The notes beneath the pieces were generated by a model. The model ran no database searches, was not told where the DNA came from, and worked only from the letters and a program-made list of their open reading frames with translations. Below are positions 61,326 to 64,000 of a DNA stretch of 64,000 nucleotides, in pieces. The stretch comes from Kitasatospora aureofaciens (GTDB lineage: Bacteria; Actinomycetota; Actinomycetes; Streptomycetales; Streptomycetaceae). Positions within the stretch are counted from its first letter, which is position 1. Every line of letters begins with the position of its first letter. The stretch spans positions 338,129 through 402,128 of the forward strand of contig JODU01000005.1 of the NCBI GenBank assembly GCA_000720845.1, given 5' to 3'. Position numbers and translations under genes: made by a program.

Positions 61326-62203
61326 GCGAACCGGTACCAGGTCTCCTGCCGCAGGAACTCCAGCAGCGCCGTCTCCGCCGGGCCCGCGCCGGGCCGGACC
61401 GCGGCGACGACGGGCTGGGACACGGCCGGGGACACCGGCCGCACCAGGTGCTCGTGGCCGGGGGGCACCGCGGAGGCCGGGACGAACGTCACCCCGAGGC
61501 CGTGGGCGGCCCAGCGCACGGCCGTCGCCGTCTGGGAGACCCGGGCGACGGTGGTCGGGGCGAGCCCGTTCTCCCGGAGCACGTCCACCAGTACGCCGTC
61601 GAGGGCGCTGGCGGGGTCGAACCGCACCCACGGCTCCCGCTCCAGGTCCCGCAGCGCGACCCGGTCCGCGGCGAGCTGCGGGTGCCCGGCCGCCAGCACC
61701 ACGACGAACTCCTCGTCGCCGAGGTGGTGGCCGTCGTACAGGCCCTCGTCGCACGGTCCGGCCATGATGGCGAGGTCCAGCACGCCGCCGCGGGCCAGCC
61801 GCTCCAGCTCGGTGGGGTTCGGCTCCTCGAAGACGGTGATCTCGAGCCGCGGGAAGCGGCGGCGCAGCGCGCTCAGGGCGCCCGGCAGCTGCCGCGTGCC
61901 CAGGCCCATCTGCACCGCGACCACCAGCTCGCCCGCCAGCTCCTCGGCGCCGGCCCGCGCCGTCGCACGCGCCCGGCGCGCCGCGTTCACCGCGACCTCC
62001 GCCTCCCGCAGGAAGGCGCGGCCGGCCACGGTGGGCACCAGCCCGGTCGGGGTGCGGGAGAACAGCTCCACGCCGAGGTCCCGCTCCAGGCCGCGGATCT
62101 GCTGGGACACCGAGGGCTGGGCGACGCGCAGCGCCTCGGCCGCGGCCGTCACCGAGCCCTCCTCGGCGACGGCCAGGGCGTACTCGAACTGCCTCAGGCT
62201 CAT
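61274..62203 (-). CDS. LysR-family transcriptional regulator
   Basis: A 309-residue LysR regulator. The N-terminal winged helix is LRQFEYALAVAEEGSVTAAAEALRVAQPSVSQQIRGLERDLGVELFSRT. The type 2 periplasmic-binding-like effector domain follows (ELVVAVQMGLGTRQLPGALSALRRRFP). ATG 62203 is chosen over GTG 62215, whose ribosome-binding site would be too close. The 3' end overlaps the upstream SDR. Effector unknown. Confidence 0.92.
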   Translation of the reverse strand: MSLRQFEYALAVAEEGSVTAAAEALRVAQPSVSQQIRGLERDLGVELFSRTPTGLVPTVAGRAFLREAEVAVNAARRARATARAGAEELAGELVVAVQMGLGTRQLPGALSALRRRFPRLEITVFEEPNPTELERLARGGVLDLAIMAGPCDEGLYDGHHLGDEEFVVVLAAGHPQLAADRVALRDLEREPWVRFDPASALDGVLVDVLRENGLAPTTVARVSQTATAVRWAAHGLGVTFVPASAVPPGHEHLVRPVSPAVSQPVVAAVRPGAGPAETALLEFLRQETWYRFAQSWVAPPSTASSAPVV

Positions 62204-62271
62204 CGCGGCCGTCACCCCTCGCTCGTGGTCTCGCCGCAAGGGTAAGCGAGCGCGGGACGGCGCCGTCGCCG

Positions 62272-63915
62272 TCAGCCGACGTCCACCGCGCTCCACGCCG
62301 CGCCGACCGCGGCGTACTCGGCGCTGCCGGTGCCGTACAGGTCACCGGCCGCGCTCAGGGTGGCGGCGCGGGCGCCCGCGTAGTCGGTGGACGAGGTCAT
62401 GTAGACCGTGAGCGCCCGGTACCAGATGTCGCCGAGCTTGTCCCGGCCGATACCGGAGACCGTGGAGCCGTCGCAGGTCGGCGAGTCGTAGGCCACGCCG
62501 CCCACGGTCCGCGCACCGCTGCCCTCGGCCAGCAGGTAGGCGAAGTGGTTGGCGACGCCGGAGGAGTAGTGGACGTCCAGGTCGCCCAGCGAGGTGCTCC
62601 AGCAGTCGGCCGAGCTGCCGTCCCGGCTCGGCCGGTCCAGGTAGCGCAGGGCGTCCCGGCCGAAACCGTCCCGGACGACCTTCTCGCCGATCAGGTAGTC
62701 CCCGGGGTCGGCGGAGCTGTCCGCGTGCCATTCCACGAGGGCGCCGAAGATGTCCGAGGTCGCCTCGTTGAGGCCGCCGGACTCGCCCGAGTACGTCAGG
62801 GCGGCCGTCTTCGACGTCACCCCGTGCGACATCTCGTGCCCGGCGACGTCCAGCGAGACCAGCGGCCCGAAGGCCGTCCCGTCACCGTCGCCGTAGGTCA
62901 TGCAGAAGCAGCCGTCGTCCCAGAAGGCGTTGTTGTACCGGGTGCCGTAGTGCACGCGGTTGTACGAGCCCTTGCCGTCGCCCGCGATGCCGCGGCGCCC
63001 GTGGACGTCCTCGTAGTAGTCCCAGGTGGCGTCGGTGCCGTACTGCGCGTCCACCGCCGCCGAGACGCGGTCGTCCGCGTTCCCCGTGCCCCAGTGGTTG
63101 TCGGCGTCGGTGAACGGCGTGGCGGGCGCCCGGACCAGGCAGAGGGTGAGGAAGCACAGGTCGGTCCGGTTCTCCGCGTCACCCGTGTACGTGCCGCCGC
63201 GCGTCGGGTCCGTGAGCCGGTACGACGACCCCGACGGCGTCGTCTCCAGCGGCACCGTGCCTCCGTACAGCGACTTCCCGTCGCCGGACGCCGACTCGAT
63301 GCTGTCCCAGGCGTCGATGCGGGCGCCGGTGCCCGCGTCGGTCAGCACGGTGCGCGCGACCGGGTTGCCGAGGGAGTCCAGTGCCGCGGCGTCGGTCCGC
63401 CAGGCCAGCTTCGGGGCGCCGTGCAGGGCGTCGACGACCAGCTCGGGCTCGGCGGTGAGCTTCCTCAGCAGCTCGCCCGGGTTGGCGGCGCGCAGCGCGT
63501 TCGCGGCCAGGCCGGCGGCCCTGGGCGCCGACAGCCTCGGGGTGACGGTGGGCGGGGAGAGCGGGGTGTCCGTCGCGCGGTCGGCGCCGCGGAAGTCGCC
63601 GTCGGGAGCGAGGTGGACGACGAAGTCGCCGCCGAGCACGGGGAGGTGGCGGTAGGTGCGGTCGTAGCGGACGTGCTGGGTGCCGTCCGCGTCGACGATG
63701 ACGTCGCGGACCGCGGTGTCCTGGGCGTCCGTCAGGTCCAGGGCCGCGGCGTGGTCCGACAGGGCCGCCGCCGCGTGGCCGAGGGCGACGGCCCGGGACG
63801 GGCGGCCGGCGGCCGTGGCGCCGGGCGCGAGGGCGGCGATCAGCAGGGTCGCGGTGGTGGCGGCGGTACCGGCCAGGACGAGACGGGGGCCTCTGACGTG
63901 CCGTATTCGGCTCAT
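62272..63915 (-). CDS. Secreted M4 neutral zinc metalloprotease
   Basis: A 547-residue thermolysin-family protease with signal peptide (residues about 1-36), a long FTP/PepSY propeptide (VRYDRTYRHLPVLGGDFVVHL), and catalytic domain with HEMSH at residues 360-364. Glu is in GGLNEATSDIFGALVEW, and the catalytic His region is DVHYSSGVANHFAYLL. Unlike the protease at 6319-7389 it is of the secreted class. ATG 63915 has AAGGAG 4 bases upstream. The frame runs on to 63963 only through adapter sequence, which adds MCIRDS and must not be annotated. Its promoter is missing. Confidence 0.95.
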   Translation of the reverse strand: MSRIRHVRGPRLVLAGTAATTATLLIAALAPGATAAGRPSRAVALGHAAAALSDHAAALDLTDAQDTAVRDVIVDADGTQHVRYDRTYRHLPVLGGDFVVHLAPDGDFRGADRATDTPLSPPTVTPRLSAPRAAGLAANALRAANPGELLRKLTAEPELVVDALHGAPKLAWRTDAAALDSLGNPVARTVLTDAGTGARIDAWDSIESASGDGKSLYGGTVPLETTPSGSSYRLTDPTRGGTYTGDAENRTDLCFLTLCLVRAPATPFTDADNHWGTGNADDRVSAAVDAQYGTDATWDYYEDVHGRRGIAGDGKGSYNRVHYGTRYNNAFWDDGCFCMTYGDGDGTAFGPLVSLDVAGHEMSHGVTSKTAALTYSGESGGLNEATSDIFGALVEWHADSSADPGDYLIGEKVVRDGFGRDALRYLDRPSRDGSSADCWSTSLGDLDVHYSSGVANHFAYLLAEGSGARTVGGVAYDSPTCDGSTVSGIGRDKLGDIWYRALTVYMTSSTDYAGARAATLSAAGDLYGTGSAEYAAVGAAWSAVDVG

Positions 63916-63946
63916 CGGACTCCTTGGGGGGAGGAGCGCTCCAGGG

Positions 63947-64000
63947 CTGTCTCTTATACACATCTGACGCTGCCGACGAGCGATCTAGTGTAGATCTCGG
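63947..64000. other. Illumina Nextera adapter (non-genomic)
   Basis: CTGTCTCTTATACACATCT (63947-63965) is the Tn5 mosaic end in Nextera adapters. GACGCTGCCGACGA (63966-63979) completes the reverse complement of the Nextera read-1 adapter. GCGATCTA (63980-63987) is the reverse complement of i5 index TAGATCGC (N/S501). GTGTAGATCTCGG (63988-64000) starts the P5 flow-cell sequence. These bases are library construct, not chromosome. Confidence 0.99.

Noticed and set aside
63916..63963. N-terminal extension of the M4 protease beginning MCIRDS
   Set aside because: The extension starts in the Nextera adapter. The true start is ATG 63915, with AAGGAG upstream and a signal peptide.

Overview
The window is chromosomal DNA from a Streptomyces. 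It has very high GC with strong third-position GC bias, GTG starts, an in-frame TTA codon that looks regulatory, and a gene order that, from memory and not checked here, matches the Streptomyces coelicolor SCO2535-to-SCO2477 region read in reverse. Nearly all genes are conserved core-arm genes. I see no tRNA, rRNA, insertion sequence, prophage or CRISPR array. The last 54 bases (63947-64000) are not genomic. They are Illumina Nextera adapter read-through, so the right edge is a contig end.

Layout. 1-4.5 kb: the end of an MFS exporter, then the phoH-ybeY-CBS protein-MmcQ operon on the minus strand. 4.6-10.9 kb: a GH1 beta-glucosidase, a protealysin-like M4 protease with its emfourin-type inhibitor gene, leuA with a leucine-codon leader peptide and attenuator, a zinc-ribbon/TerB protein and a GNAT acetyltransferase. 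11.1-17.9 kb: the least understood block, a five-gene cassette of the families named after SCO2525-SCO2521 (methyltransferase, large helical protein, ParA/MinD-like ATPase with a variant P-loop, two unknown proteins), followed by a membrane coiled-coil protein. The second cassette gene carries a TTA codon, suggesting bldA control. 18.0-23.7 kb: an MMPL exporter, a NarL-type two-component system and a secreted serine peptidase, with look-alike palindromes in front of the exporter and the peptidase.

23.8-31.9 kb: an XRE/DUF397 pair with two small genes, recO, uppS, a zinc-uptake operon znuA-znuC-znuB-zur with a Zur-like box, and glyS. 32-46 kb: a chitinase with paired DasR-like operators, an MFS exporter with a divergent MmyB-type regulator, a lysine/alanine-rich histone-like protein next to a very large P-type ATPase, another DHA2 exporter, dusB and an LTA-synthase-like sulfatase. 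46-64 kb: ppdK behind a palindrome-rich 480-base upstream region, an acyltransferase, an Excalibur protein with an LAETG sorting signal, an SDR, the nirBD assimilatory nitrite reductase genes with an extra FAD reductase under a GlnR-like box, a TSUP transporter, a sortase with a secreted partner, a SoxR-type FMN reductase, two SDRs, a LysR regulator, and a secreted M4 metalloprotease cut off by the adapter just upstream of its promoter.

Many regulons meet here: zinc (Zur), nitrogen (GlnR), chitin/GlcNAc (DasR), redox-cycling compounds (SoxR) and leucine (attenuation). The best candidate for an undescribed system is the 11.1-17.9 kb cassette.
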